A stretch of DNA of 64,000 nucleotides from CAVQGZ01 sp964400785 (GCA_964400785.1 CAYNWB010000005.1:27195-91194), one strand, 5' to 3'; positions 32,898 through 41,788 are shown, counted from the stretch's first letter. Notes: a model not told the origin generated them from the sequence alone. Program-made: numbers and translations.

Positions 32898-33736
32898 CGA
32901 CGACCTCCGCCGCTGCGACCAGTGCCCCCAGCACGTCGTCCGGGCTTGCCGGGGCGATCGCCGACGGCCAGATGCTCGTCTGGCGCAACCTCAAGCGGGT
33001 CACGCGCATCCCCGAGCTGGCGATCTTCGCGGTGCTGCAGTCGATCATGTTCGTGCTGCTGTTCGCGTTCGTGTTCGGTGGCGCCATCCCCGTCGGCGAC
33101 GGGGGCGCCGAGGTGTACCGCAACTACCTGATGCCCGGCATCTTCGTGCAGACGCTCGGGTTCGCCGCGATCACCACCGCTGTCGGCATGAACGACGACA
33201 TGAACAAGGGCCTCATCGATCGGTTCCGCTCCCTGCCGATGGCCCGATCGGCCGTCGTCGGCGGACGCGTCGTCGCCGACGTCATCTACAACGCCCTCAT
33301 CCTCGTGGTGCTGATGGCTGCCGGGCTGGCGGTGGGATGGCGCGTGAACAGCGGGGTCACCGACTTCGTGCTCGCGGTGCTGCTGCTCGGTGCGTTCACC
33401 TTCGCGATGACATGGATCGGCGTCTGGTTGGGCATGAAGGCGCCGACCGTCGAGGTCGTGCAGCAGATGGGCTTCATCACGATCTTCCCGCTGTCGTTCA
33501 TCTCCAACGTCTTCGTGCCGTTGGAGTCGCTGCCGGACTGGCTGCAGCCGTTCGCCGAGTGGAACCCGTTCAGCGCCATCACCCAGTCGGTGCGTCAGCT
33601 GTTCGGCAACCCGGTCGCCTCGACCGGCTCGTGGCCGAGTGAGAACCCGTACCTGCTGTCGGCGATGTGGATCGTGGTGATCATCGCGGTGTTCGCCCCG
33701 CTCGGGGTGCGCACCTACAACCGCACGAGCCGCTAG
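32894..33736 (+). CDS. ABC-2 type permease, DrrB-like
   Basis: The 280-residue protein has a cytoplasmic N-terminus, then six membrane helices of the ABC-2 family (ELAIFAVLQSIMFVLLFAFVFGG; GFITIFPLSFISNVFVPLESLPDWLQPFAEWNP, the signature loop). Coupled to the DrrA-like ATPase by ATGA. Its TAG stop shares CTAG (33733-33736) with the convergent greA stop. Confidence 0.92.
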   Translation: MTTTSAAATSAPSTSSGLAGAIADGQMLVWRNLKRVTRIPELAIFAVLQSIMFVLLFAFVFGGAIPVGDGGAEVYRNYLMPGIFVQTLGFAAITTAVGMNDDMNKGLIDRFRSLPMARSAVVGGRVVADVIYNALILVVLMAAGLAVGWRVNSGVTDFVLAVLLLGAFTFAMTWIGVWLGMKAPTVEVVQQMGFITIFPLSFISNVFVPLESLPDWLQPFAEWNPFSAITQSVRQLFGNPVASTGSWPSENPYLLSAMWIVVIIAVFAPLGVRTYNRTSR

Positions 33737-34233
33737 CCCAGTGGTGTGGCGCCGACGATCTCGACGTCCATCGTCCGGCCGGTCGGGGTCTCGAACGTGA
33801 CGGTCTCGCCGATGCTGTGCCCGGAGATGGCGCTGCCCAGGGGTGAGTTCGGCGAGTAGATCTCGTGCTCGACGGCGTCCATGCTGGCCATCTCACGCGA
33901 CCCGAGCAGAAACGTCTCGGTCTCGTCGTCCCCGGCGAACCTGACGGTCACCACCATGCCGGGCGCCACCGTGCCGTCGTCGGCAGGACGCTCGCCGACC
34001 CGGGCGCGGTGCAGCAGGTGCTGCAGCTGGCGGATGCGGGCCTCGAGCTTGCCCTGCTCCTCCTTGGCGGCGTGGTAGCCCCCGTTCTCCGACAGGTCGC
34101 CCTCGGCGCGAGCGGCCTCGATGCGCTTGGCGATCTCCCGGCGACCGTCCGTGCTCAGGCTCGCGAGCTCGGCCTTCACCGTGTCGAATGCCTCCTGGGT
34201 GAGCCAGGCGACGTTGTCGTGGGTCGAGGTCAC
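33733..34233 (-). CDS. greA: Transcription elongation factor GreA
   Basis: GreA enters the RNA polymerase secondary channel and stimulates cleavage of backtracked transcripts. The 166-residue protein has the N-terminal coiled coil with the acidic tip EGDLSENGGYHAAKE (the Asp/Glu that hold Mg) and the C-terminal FKBP-like domain (YSPNSPLGSAISGHSIGETVTFETP). GTG 34233 has AGGGGAG upstream. In mycobacteria greA also sits beside the mca locus, as I recall. Confidence 0.96.
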   Translation of the reverse strand: MTSTHDNVAWLTQEAFDTVKAELASLSTDGRREIAKRIEAARAEGDLSENGGYHAAKEEQGKLEARIRQLQHLLHRARVGERPADDGTVAPGMVVTVRFAGDDETETFLLGSREMASMDAVEHEIYSPNSPLGSAISGHSIGETVTFETPTGRTMDVEIVGATPLG

Positions 34234-34339
34234 AGCAGTGCTCCCCTTCGTGGTGCACGGTGTCGGGACGAAACGACCAGCCTAACCGCGATCGGGCGCA
34301 GGCACTCGCCACGAGGGCTGGGTGGTGCGCAGGCTGGAG

Positions 34340-34762
34340 CTACGAGCCGACCGGCTGGCACGACAGCAGCCGGGCAGCCTTGGGCGGGGACGCCGTCTCG
34401 ATGGTGGTGCGCACGACGGCACGGGAGCCCCCACCCGTCGGCACCTCGACGCGGGCGGCACCCACGTCGATCTGGTTGTCGCCCACCGCTGCGACGTCGC
34501 ACACGACCGGCTGAGCCGGGTCGCGCACGACCTCCACGGTGATGGTGATCGACGACGGCGTGATGTCGCCGTAGGTGAGTACGCCCGCCTGCACCCCCGT
34601 CGAGCGTTGGGCCAGGCCCCAGGCCGTGGCCACGAGCAGGGCCGCGAGCGCGGCAGCCACGAGCACCAGCGGGCCACGCCGGCCCCACGACCGAGCGGCG
34701 GCCACCCCGTAGCGCTCGGCGAGGTCCGGGCGGTCCGGCGGCAGCGGCGGGATGGACGGCAC
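34340..34762 (-). CDS. DUF4307 membrane protein
   Basis: The 140-residue protein has a short Pro-rich N-terminus (PSIPPLPPDRPDLAERYGV), one membrane helix (about 29-50) and an extracytoplasmic beta domain (GDITPSSITITVEVVRDPAQPVVCDVAAVG and a second Cys near the end, suggesting a disulfide). This matches DUF4307, found next to mca in actinobacteria; function unknown. GTG 34762 with GACAAT 6 bases upstream. Its start is 16 bases from the divergent mca start. Confidence 0.82.
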   Translation of the reverse strand: MPSIPPLPPDRPDLAERYGVAAARSWGRRGPLVLVAAALAALLVATAWGLAQRSTGVQAGVLTYGDITPSSITITVEVVRDPAQPVVCDVAAVGDNQIDVGAARVEVPTGGGSRAVVRTTIETASPPKAARLLSCQPVGS

Positions 34763-34778
34763 GGCATCATTGTCGCTC
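34763..34778. promoter_or_regulatory. Overlapping divergent -10 regions of DUF4307 and mca
   Basis: Only 16 bases separate the two start codons. On the minus strand GACAAT (34769-34774) is 6 bases before the DUF4307 GTG; on the plus strand CATCAT (34765-34770) is 8 bases before the mca GTG. Both transcripts would be leaderless, with each -10 inside the other's promoter or coding start. Confidence 0.4.
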
Positions 34779-35678
34779 GTGCCTGTGCCAGACGACGTCG
34801 GAGCCCTGCGACTCATGCACGTGCACGCCCACCCCGACGACGAGTCGAGCAAGGGTGCGGCGTCCACGGCCCGATACGTCGCCGAGGGAGTCGACGTTCT
34901 CGTGGTGACGCTCACGGGCGGTGAGCGTGGGTCGGTTCTCAACCCCGCGATGGACCGTCCGGAGGTCTGGGCCGACATCAGCGAGATCAGGCGGGCCGAG
35001 ATGGACCGGGCCCGCGCGATCCTCGGCATCCGCCAGGAGTGGCTCGGGTTCGTCGACTCCGGGTTCCCGGAGGGCGACCCGCCCCCGCCCCTGCCGGAGG
35101 GCTGCTTCGCGCTCGTGCCGCTGGAGCAGGCGGCCGGTCGTCTCGTCGAGGTGATCCGACGATTCCGTCCGCATGTCGTGACCACCTATGACGAGAAGGG
35201 GGGATACCCGCACCCCGACCACGTGCGCTGCCACGAGGTCACGGTCGAGGCGTTCGCCGCCGCGGCCGACCCGTCCCGCTTCCCCGAGGCCGGACTGCCG
35301 TGGGCCCCGACGAAGCTGTACTACCACCACGCCTTCCACCGGCAGCGCACCCAGGCGCTGCACGACGAGATGCTGCGCCGTGGCCTGGAGTCGCCCTACG
35401 CGGAGCGGCTCGAGCAGTGGGTGCCCGATCCGCAGCACGACGACCGGATCACCACCTTCGTGCCGTGCGCGGACTACTTCGCCACACGGGATGCCGCCCT
35501 GCTGGCACACGAGACCCAGATCGACCCCCACGGCGCCTGGTTCGCCTGCCCGCGCGAGGTGCACGAGGCCGCCTGGCCGACCGAGGACTACGAGCTCGTG
35601 CGCAGCACCGTGCCCGTGACACTGCCCGAGGACGACCTCTTCGCGGGCATCCGCGAGCGCCCGGACACCTGGGCCTGA
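34779..35678 (+). CDS. mca: Mycothiol S-conjugate amidase
   Basis: Mca cleaves mycothiol S-conjugates to a mercapturic acid for export, the actinobacterial counterpart of glutathione detoxification. The 299-residue protein has the LmbE/PIG-L zinc site MHVHAHPDDESSKG, TLTGGERGSVLNP, and YPHPDHVRCHE (third metal ligand). It is longer than MshB homologues in the way Mca enzymes are. GTG 34779 is the likely start; ATG 34752 would overlap the DUF4307 gene. Its presence shows the host makes mycothiol. Confidence 0.93.
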   Translation: MPVPDDVGALRLMHVHAHPDDESSKGAASTARYVAEGVDVLVVTLTGGERGSVLNPAMDRPEVWADISEIRRAEMDRARAILGIRQEWLGFVDSGFPEGDPPPPLPEGCFALVPLEQAAGRLVEVIRRFRPHVVTTYDEKGGYPHPDHVRCHEVTVEAFAAAADPSRFPEAGLPWAPTKLYYHHAFHRQRTQALHDEMLRRGLESPYAERLEQWVPDPQHDDRITTFVPCADYFATRDAALLAHETQIDPHGAWFACPREVHEAAWPTEDYELVRSTVPVTLPEDDLFAGIRERPDTWA

Positions 35679-35697
35679 CCTCCGGCTGCGCATGGGT

Positions 35698-35703
35698 CAC
35701 AAT
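35698..35703 (+). promoter_or_regulatory. -10-like box CACAAT before the small membrane protein
   Basis: CACAAT is 6 bases before GTG 35710, supporting that start over ATG 35692. Confidence 0.35.
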
Positions 35704-35709
35704 GGCGTC

Positions 35710-35976
35710 GTGGACGTAGTCGTCGGTGTCGGTGGTGTCACGGGAGTCGCTGGTGTCGTCGCAGCGGTGGCGCAGGACTCCACCGACGAGGACTTCGGTC
35801 TGCAGGCCGGGCCGTACGCCTTCTTCTTCTTCGTCGCGATGGGGCTGGCGCTGGTGTTCCTGCTGCTCAGCATGCGCAAGCAGATGCGACGCGTCCGCTT
35901 CGACGAGCGGGGCACCACCGACGCCGAGCGGATGCTGGGGGCGACGAGCCCCGACGAGCCGACCCGCGAGCAGTAG
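35710..35976 (+). CDS. Small single-pass membrane protein, 88 residues
   Basis: The product has a Gly/Val-rich N-terminal segment (VVGVGGVTGVAGVVAAVAQ), one strong membrane helix (YAFFFFVAMGLALVFLLLSM) and a basic then acidic cytoplasmic tail (RKQMRRVRFDERGTTDAERMLG). A small membrane protein also follows mca in mycobacteria (Rv1083, from memory), so it is probably an orthologue of unknown function. GTG 35710 is preferred; ATG 35692 adds six residues. Confidence 0.7.
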   Translation: MDVVVGVGGVTGVAGVVAAVAQDSTDEDFGLQAGPYAFFFFVAMGLALVFLLLSMRKQMRRVRFDERGTTDAERMLGATSPDEPTREQ

Positions 35977-36034
35977 CCCACCCCACGTCCGGGTCGGGAC
36001 CTTCGATACTGTCTGCGGCCCCGCGGGGGCGCCC

Positions 36035-36040
36035 TAGCGT
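36035..36040 (+). promoter_or_regulatory. -10-like box TAGCGT for the pyruvate oxidoreductase operon
   Basis: TAGCGT lies exactly 7 bases before ATG 36048, again without a ribosome-binding site. The operon of three overlapping genes probably starts here. Confidence 0.5.
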
Positions 36041-36047
36041 CGGGACC

Positions 36048-39000
36048 ATGACGTGGGCCTGCATCGATGGCAACGAGGCCGCCTCGCGCGTGGCCTACTC
36101 CCTGTCCGAGGTCTTGGCGATCTACCCGATCACCCCGGCGAGCCCGATGGGCGAGTCGGTGGACGTGTGGAGCGGCACCGATCGCCCGAACCTGTGGGGC
36201 GACGTCCCCGCCGTCGTCGAGATGCAGTCCGAGGGCGGCGCGGCGGGTGCCTTGCACGGCGCCGTGCAGGCCGGTGCTCTGGGGTCGACCTTCACCGCGA
36301 GCCAGGGCCTGCTGCTGATGGTGCCGACCATGTTCAAGGTGGCCGGTGAGCTGACGCCGACGGTCATCCACGTGGCCGCTCGGGCGCTGGCCACCCACGC
36401 GCTGTCGATCTTCGGCGACCACTCCGACGTCATGTCGACGCGCAGCACCGGGTTCGCGATGCTGGCCAGCAACGACGTCCAGGAGGCGCATGACCTCGCA
36501 CTCGTCGCCCACGCCGCGACGCTGCGCGCTCGCGTGCCCTTCCTGCACTTCTTCGACGGGTTTCGCACCTCGCACGAGATCAACAAGGTTGCGCTGCTCG
36601 AGCCGTCCGACCTCCGGGCTCTGATCCGCGAGGACGACGTCGCCGCCCACCGACGTCGCGGGCTGAGCCCCGAGCGTCCGGTGGTACGGGGGACCGCCCA
36701 GAACCCGGACGTCTTCTTCGCCTCACGGGAGGCGTCGAACCGGTACTACGACGCCGTCCCGGGCATCGTCTCCGACGTGATGGACGAGTTCGCGACACGG
36801 GTCGGCCGCCGGTACCACCTGGTCGACTACGTGGGCCACCCCCAGGCCGAGCAGGTGCTGGTGCTCATGGGATCGGCCAGCGGGGCGGTGCGTGAGGTCA
36901 TCGACGCCAAGGTCGCCGCCGGCGAGCGCGTGGGGGCCGTTCTCGTGAGGCTCTACCGTCCGTTCCCCGTCGAGCAGGTCGCCGCCGCGATACCCGCCAC
37001 GGCGCGGGCGGTGGCCGTGATGGACCGCACCAAGGAGCCCGGCGCTCCCGGCGAGCCGCTCTACCTCGACGTGCTGTCAGCCCTGCACGCCACCGGTCGC
37101 GGAGCGTTGCCGCTGGTGGGCGCCAGGTACGGGCTGGGCAGCGCCGAGGTACGTCCGCGCGACATCGCCGCCTTGCTCGACTACGCCGCCGCGTACCCGG
37201 ACAGCGGAAACCGCCGATTCGTCACCCTCGGTCTCGACGACGACGTGACGCACCTGTCGCTGGCGACAGACGACTCGTACCGGGTGCCCACGACGGCCGT
37301 GCAGGCCGTCTTCTTCGGGCTCGGCAGCGACGGCACCGTCGGGGCGAACAAGACGGCCATCACGATCATCGGCGAGCAGACCGACTCCTACGCTCAGGGC
37401 TACTTCGTCTACGACTCGAAGAAGGCCGGCTCGGTGACCGTCTCGCACCTGAGGTTCGGACCCGACCCGATCACCTCGACGTACCTGGTCGAGGATGGCA
37501 GTGCCGACTTCGTCGCGTGCCACCAGTTCAGCCTGCTCGATCGCATGGACGTGCTCTCGTGCGCACGCCCGGGGGCGACCCTGCTGCTCAACGCCCCCTA
37601 CTCGCCGGACGAGCTGTGGGACCACCTGCCGGCCGAGGTGCAGCAGACCATCATGGCGAAGGGCCTGGACGTGTGGGTCATCGACGCCCACAAGGTGTCC
37701 CGTGAGCTGGGTCTCGGCGCGAGGATCAACACCGTCATGCAGCCGTGCTTCTTCTCGCTGTCGAAGGTTCTTCCCGAGCAACAGGCCCTCTCGGCGCTGA
37801 AGGATGCGGTGAGAAGTCGCTACTCCAAGCGCGGCCCTTCTGTCGTGGAGCGCAACCTCGCCGCGATCGACTCGGCACTCGCCGGGCTGCAGCACGTGAC
37901 GGTGCCCGAGGTGATCACGGGTCGTCCACGATCGAGGGTGCGGGTGCCCGAGGGCGCCGAGCAGTTCCTGGCACAGGTCACCGCGCCGCTGATCGCCGGT
38001 GAGGGAGACCGGCTGCCGGTGAGCCTGCTGCCGGCGGACGGGACGTTCCCGACCGGCACCGCAGCGCTGGAGCGACGCGCGCTCGCCCTGGAGATGCCGG
38101 TGTGGGACCCCTCGATCTGCATCGACTGCGGCAAGTGCGCCATCGTCTGCCCGCACGCGGCGATCCGGCTGAAGGTGTACCCGGACGACACGCTGGCCGC
38201 CGCGCCGGCGGGATTCCAGTCCAAGGGCTTCCGCGACCGTCAGCTGACCGACCACCGGCTGACCGTGCAGGTCGCTCCCGACGACTGCACCGGGTGCGGC
38301 ATCTGTGTCGACGTGTGCCCGGCACGCAGCAAGGAGGACTCCAGCCACAAGGCGCTCGACCTGGCTCCGGCACAGCAGCGCCGAGAGGTGGAGCGCCCCG
38401 CCTGGAGCTTCTTCCTCTCGATCCCCGAGGTCGACCGCACCGCGGTCAAGCAGTCCACGGTCAAGGGGTCGCAGCTGCTGCAGCCGCTCTTCGAGTTCTC
38501 CGGCGCCTGCAGCGGGTGCGGCGAGACTCCGTACCTGAAGCTGTTGTCCCAGCTCTACGGCGACCGGCTGGTCGTGGCGAACGCGACGGGCTGCTCGTCG
38601 ATCTACGGCGGCAACCTGCCGACCACACCGTGGTCGCGCGGGCCGGACGGCCGCGGTCCGGCATGGAGCAACTCCCTGTTCGAGGACAACGCCGAGTTCG
38701 GGCTCGGACTGCGGCTGGGCATCGAGTCGCACACAGCCGCGGCACGGCGGCTCATCACCGACCTCGGCTGGGTGCTCGGTGACGAGCTCGTGTCGGCACT
38801 GCTGCTGTCCGAGCAGGCCGACGAGCGCGAGGTGCAGGCCCAGCGGGCCCGCGTCGAGGTTCTTCAGACCAGGATCGCCCGGCTCATCGCCGACGGTGAC
38901 ACCGACGAGCGTCTGCCGAGGCTGGCCGAGCTGGCCGAGAACCTCGTGCGCCGCAGTGTCTGGGCCGTGGGCGGGGACGGCTGGGCCTACGACATCGGCT

Positions 39001-39659
39001 TCGGAGGCCTTGACCAGGTTCTCTCGTCAGACCAGGACATCAACGTGCTGGTGATGGACACCGAGGTGTACTCCAACACCGGGGGGCAGGCGTCGAAGTC
39101 GACTCCGCGTGGCGCGACCGCCAAGTTCGCGGTGTCGGGCAAGTCGAGTGCGAAGAAGGATCTCGGGGCCTTCGCCCGGGCCTACGGCAACGTCTATGTC
39201 GCGCAGATAGCCATCGGAGCGAACGAGACGCAGACGGTGCGCGCCCTGCTCGAGGCTGATGCCTGGCGCGGACCGTCCCTGGTGATCGCCTACTCGACCT
39301 GCATCGCCCACGGCATCGACATGTCGACCTCGATGACGCACCAGAAGGCTGCGGTGTCGTCGGGCTACTGGGAGCTCTACCGCTACAGCCCGACCGAGGA
39401 CGAGCATGCGCAGCCGTTCCAGCTCGACTCGAGGGCACCGAGCACGCCGCTGCGCGACTTCTTGCTCGCCGAGACTCGGTTCTCGGCGCTGGCGCGCAGC
39501 AACCCCTCGCGTGCGCGTGAGCTCTTCGCGCTGGCCCAGCACGACGTCAGCGAGCGGCGGCGCTACTACGAGCAGCTCGCCGGTGTCGAGCGGGCCATCG
39601 CGCACGTCGATGGCGGCGACCCGGACGTGGGCGAGACCGACGAGGAGGAGCTGGACTGA
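36048..39659 (+). CDS. nifJ: Pyruvate:ferredoxin (flavodoxin) oxidoreductase, single-chain
   Basis: At 1203 residues this is a full single-chain PFOR, oxidising pyruvate plus CoA to acetyl-CoA and CO2 with reduction of ferredoxin. Domains in order: pyruvate-binding domain (IYPITPASPMGESVD), gamma-like domain (YDSKKAGSVTVSHLRFGP), two 4Fe-4S ferredoxin motifs CIDCGKCAIVCPHA (about 691) and CTGCGICVDVCPA (about 747), then the TPP domain with GACSGCGETPYLKL, ATGCSSIYGG, GDGWAYDIGFGGLDQV (about 975) and EVYSNTGGQASKSTPRGA. All cluster cysteines appear present. Such enzymes are usually oxygen-sensitive; in an actinobacterium this implies a microaerobic or protected pathway. Stop overlaps the next start (TGATG). 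Confidence 0.97.
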   Translation: MTWACIDGNEAASRVAYSLSEVLAIYPITPASPMGESVDVWSGTDRPNLWGDVPAVVEMQSEGGAAGALHGAVQAGALGSTFTASQGLLLMVPTMFKVAGELTPTVIHVAARALATHALSIFGDHSDVMSTRSTGFAMLASNDVQEAHDLALVAHAATLRARVPFLHFFDGFRTSHEINKVALLEPSDLRALIREDDVAAHRRRGLSPERPVVRGTAQNPDVFFASREASNRYYDAVPGIVSDVMDEFATRVGRRYHLVDYVGHPQAEQVLVLMGSASGAVREVIDAKVAAGERVGAVLVRLYRPFPVEQVAAAIPATARAVAVMDRTKEPGAPGEPLYLDVLSALHATGRGALPLVGARYGLGSAEVRPRDIAALLDYAAAYPDSGNRRFVTLGLDDDVTHLSLATDDSYRVPTTAVQAVFFGLGSDGTVGANKTAITIIGEQTDSYAQGYFVYDSKKAGSVTVSHLRFGPDPITSTYLVEDGSADFVACHQFSLLDRMDVLSCARPGATLLLNAPYSPDELWDHLPAEVQQTIMAKGLDVWVIDAHKVSRELGLGARINTVMQPCFFSLSKVLPEQQALSALKDAVRSRYSKRGPSVVERNLAAIDSALAGLQHVTVPEVITGRPRSRVRVPEGAEQFLAQVTAPLIAGEGDRLPVSLLPADGTFPTGTAALERRALALEMPVWDPSICIDCGKCAIVCPHAAIRLKVYPDDTLAAAPAGFQSKGFRDRQLTDHRLTVQVAPDDCTGCGICVDVCPARSKEDSSHKALDLAPAQQRREVERPAWSFFLSIPEVDRTAVKQSTVKGSQLLQPLFEFSGACSGCGETPYLKLLSQLYGDRLVVANATGCSSIYGGNLPTTPWSRGPDGRGPAWSNSLFEDNAEFGLGLRLGIESHTAAARRLITDLGWVLGDELVSALLLSEQADEREVQAQRARVEVLQTRIARLIADGDTDERLPRLAELAENLVRRSVWAVGGDGWAYDIGFGGLDQVLSSDQDINVLVMDTEVYSNTGGQASKSTPRGATAKFAVSGKSSAKKDLGAFARAYGNVYVAQIAIGANETQTVRALLEADAWRGPSLVIAYSTCIAHGIDMSTSMTHQKAAVSSGYWELYRYSPTEDEHAQPFQLDSRAPSTPLRDFLLAETRFSALARSNPSRARELFALAQHDVSERRRYYEQLAGVERAIAHVDGGDPDVGETDEEELD

Positions 39660-40699
39660 TGGGCCCCGACCTGACAACCGAGTACCTGGGGCTGAGCCTG
39701 CGCAGTCCGATCGTGGCCTCCGCGGGGCCGTTGACGGGGCGGGTGGAGACACTGCTCGCGCTGCAGCAGGCCGGCGTCGGCGCGGTCGTGCTGCCGTCCC
39801 TGTTCGAGGAGGAGGTCGAGGACGAGCCCCTGCGCCTGTCGGCCTCGATGGACACCGGAGTGGGCACCTTTGCCGAGGCGACCGGCGACACCGGGTTCTT
39901 CCCCGACCTGGAGTTCCCGGACATGGGGCCGGGTGTGCACCTGCGGCTGCTCGAGGACGCGAAGGACGCGCTGGAGGTGCCGGTGATCGCCAGCGTGAAC
40001 GCCCGCTCGCCGGGTGCCTGGGTGCGCTACGCGAGGATGCTGGCCGAGTCGGGTGCGGACGCCATCGAGCTCAACCTCTACGACGTCGTGACCGACCCCG
40101 ACGAGGACGCGATGGACGTCGAGGACAGGCTGGTCGACGCCGTGCGAGCGGTGCGGTCCGAGCTCGCGGTGCCGCTGGCGGTCAAGCTCTCGCCGTACTA
40201 CTCGGCGCTGCCGTCCCTGGCGCGGCGCCTGGCGGCCGACGGGGTCGACGGGCTGGTGCTGTTCAACCGCTTCTACCAGCCCGACATCGACATCGAGACG
40301 CTCGGTGTCGAGGCGAAGGTCTCGTTGTCGCACCCCAGTGAGCTGCGGCTGCCCCTGCGCTGGATCGGCATCCTGCACCCGCTGCTGCCCGAGGTGTCGC
40401 TGGCGGCCACCTCGGGTGTCCACTCGGGCAGCGACGTCGTCAAGGTCGTGCTCGCCGGGGCCGACGTCGCCATGATGACGTCCGCCGTGCTGCGCCACGG
40501 CCCCGAGCACGTCGCCCAGGTGGAGGCCGAGCTGTCGTCGTGGATGAGCGAGCACGAGTACGCCTCGGTGCGGCAGATGCGAGGCAGCGTGTCGTACCGC
40601 ACGGCTGCCGACCGATCCAGCTACGAAAGGTCGCAGTACATCCGTACGTTGAGCTCGTACCTGCTGGACCACGCCCTGGGGAGCACACATGGTGACTGA
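39659..40699 (+). CDS. Dihydroorotate dehydrogenase-like flavoprotein
   Basis: A 346-residue FMN TIM barrel resembling dihydroorotate dehydrogenases: TTEYLGLSLRSPIVASAGPLTGR at the N-terminus, VIASVNARSPGAWVRYARMLAESGADAIELNLY, LAVKLSPYYSALPSLARRLAADGVDGLVLFNRF and GVHSGSDVVKVVLAGADVAMM. No pyr genes are near, so it is probably not the pyrimidine enzyme; homologues annotated as DHOD-like proteins are often beside PFOR genes, and an electron-transfer or substrate-linked role is likely. It overlaps nifJ by one base and the next gene by 11 bases. Confidence 0.85.
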   Translation: MGPDLTTEYLGLSLRSPIVASAGPLTGRVETLLALQQAGVGAVVLPSLFEEEVEDEPLRLSASMDTGVGTFAEATGDTGFFPDLEFPDMGPGVHLRLLEDAKDALEVPVIASVNARSPGAWVRYARMLAESGADAIELNLYDVVTDPDEDAMDVEDRLVDAVRAVRSELAVPLAVKLSPYYSALPSLARRLAADGVDGLVLFNRFYQPDIDIETLGVEAKVSLSHPSELRLPLRWIGILHPLLPEVSLAATSGVHSGSDVVKVVLAGADVAMMTSAVLRHGPEHVAQVEAELSSWMSEHEYASVRQMRGSVSYRTAADRSSYERSQYIRTLSSYLLDHALGSTHGD

Positions 40700-41675
40700 G
40701 GTCGACCTGCTGATCGTCGGTGCCGGACCGACCGGTCTCTACGCGGCCTACTACGCCGGCTTTCGGGGCATGACCGTCGCCGTCGTGGACTCGCTCACCG
40801 AACCCGGCGGCCAGCTCATGGCCCTGTACCCCGAGAAGCCGATCTACGACGTCGCCGGCTACCCGTCCGTGCTGGCCCGCGACCTCGCGAACCGACTGAT
40901 CGAGCAGGCCTCGTCGGCAGACCCCACCTACCTGCTCGGACGGCGCGCGGAGAGCCTGGCACAGCAGCCGGACGGGTCGCTGACCGTCGACCTCGACAAC
41001 GGTGACGCGGTGCGCACCAAGGCGGTGATCGTCTCGGCCGGCATCGGCACCTTCACCCCGCGTGCGCTGCCCGGCGGAGACGCGTTCGTGGGCAAGGGCC
41101 TGCGCTACGTGGTGACCGACCTGTCGGTGCTGCACGACAAGGACGTGCTCATCGTCGGCGGAGGAGACAGCGCGGTCGACTGGGCGCTCGTGCTGCAGGA
41201 CAAGGCGTCGTCGGTGACGCTGGTGCACCGGCGCGACCAGTTCCGCGCGCACGAGGGCTCGGTCGCGCAGCTGCGCGCGTCGAAGGTGAACGTGCTGACC
41301 CCGTACGTGCCGCACGAGATCCTCGCCGGGCCGAACGGCCATGTGCGGGCCGTGGACGTCGTCAACAAGCAGACCGACGAGCACTCGGTGATCGAGTGCG
41401 ACGAGGTCGTCGCGGCCCTCGGGTTCATCGCCGATCTGGGCCCGCTGCAGACGTGGGGACTCGAGCTGTCCAAGCGCCACATCGTCGTCGACAGCCATAT
41501 GGCCACGAACATCGCGGGTGTGTTCGCCGCCGGCGACGTGGTCGAGTACCCGGGCAAGGTGCGCCTGATCTCGACCGGCTTCGGTGAGGCGGCGACGGCT
41601 GTGAACAACGCGGCTCCGATCATCGACCCGACGGCGAAGGTGTTCCCGGGCCACTCGTCCGACCCCAAGCACTGA
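40689..41675 (+). CDS. Ferredoxin--NADP+ reductase, thioredoxin-reductase-like type
   Basis: The 328-residue flavoprotein has an FAD dinucleotide-binding motif VGAGPTGLYAAYYAGFRG, an NADPH motif VGGGDSAVDWALVLQ and ATNIAGVFAAGDV near the end, but no CxxC redox motif, so it is the FNR branch of the thioredoxin reductase fold. It would exchange electrons between ferredoxin and NADP(H). Sitting in one operon with PFOR, it is the obvious outlet for the reduced ferredoxin. ATG 40689 lies inside the end of the upstream gene. Confidence 0.92.
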   Translation: MVTEVDLLIVGAGPTGLYAAYYAGFRGMTVAVVDSLTEPGGQLMALYPEKPIYDVAGYPSVLARDLANRLIEQASSADPTYLLGRRAESLAQQPDGSLTVDLDNGDAVRTKAVIVSAGIGTFTPRALPGGDAFVGKGLRYVVTDLSVLHDKDVLIVGGGDSAVDWALVLQDKASSVTLVHRRDQFRAHEGSVAQLRASKVNVLTPYVPHEILAGPNGHVRAVDVVNKQTDEHSVIECDEVVAALGFIADLGPLQTWGLELSKRHIVVDSHMATNIAGVFAAGDVVEYPGKVRLISTGFGEAATAVNNAAPIIDPTAKVFPGHSSDPKH

Positions 41676-41701
41676 CCCCGCCCTGGCCCAGCCCTGGCCC
41701 T

Positions 41702-41767
41702 GGGCCACCGCGCGGTGCCACAGGGCGCTTCTCGGCCTCGCGCCACCGCGCGGTCGCGCGCGAGGCC
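41702..41767. repeat. Palindromic intergenic repeat with two CACCGCGCGGT cores and a 10-bp stem
   Basis: CACCGCGCGGTG occurs at 41706-41717 and CACCGCGCGGT at 41744-41754. The second copy is enclosed by a perfect inverted repeat GGCCTCGCGC / GCGCGAGGCC (41734-41743, 41758-41767). It follows the reductase gene and precedes the DUF255 gene, so it probably terminates the PFOR operon. It shares its core with the copies at 4735, 4773 and 5789. Confidence 0.65.
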
Positions 41768-41788
41768 CAGCGCGGCGAGGATGGCGCG

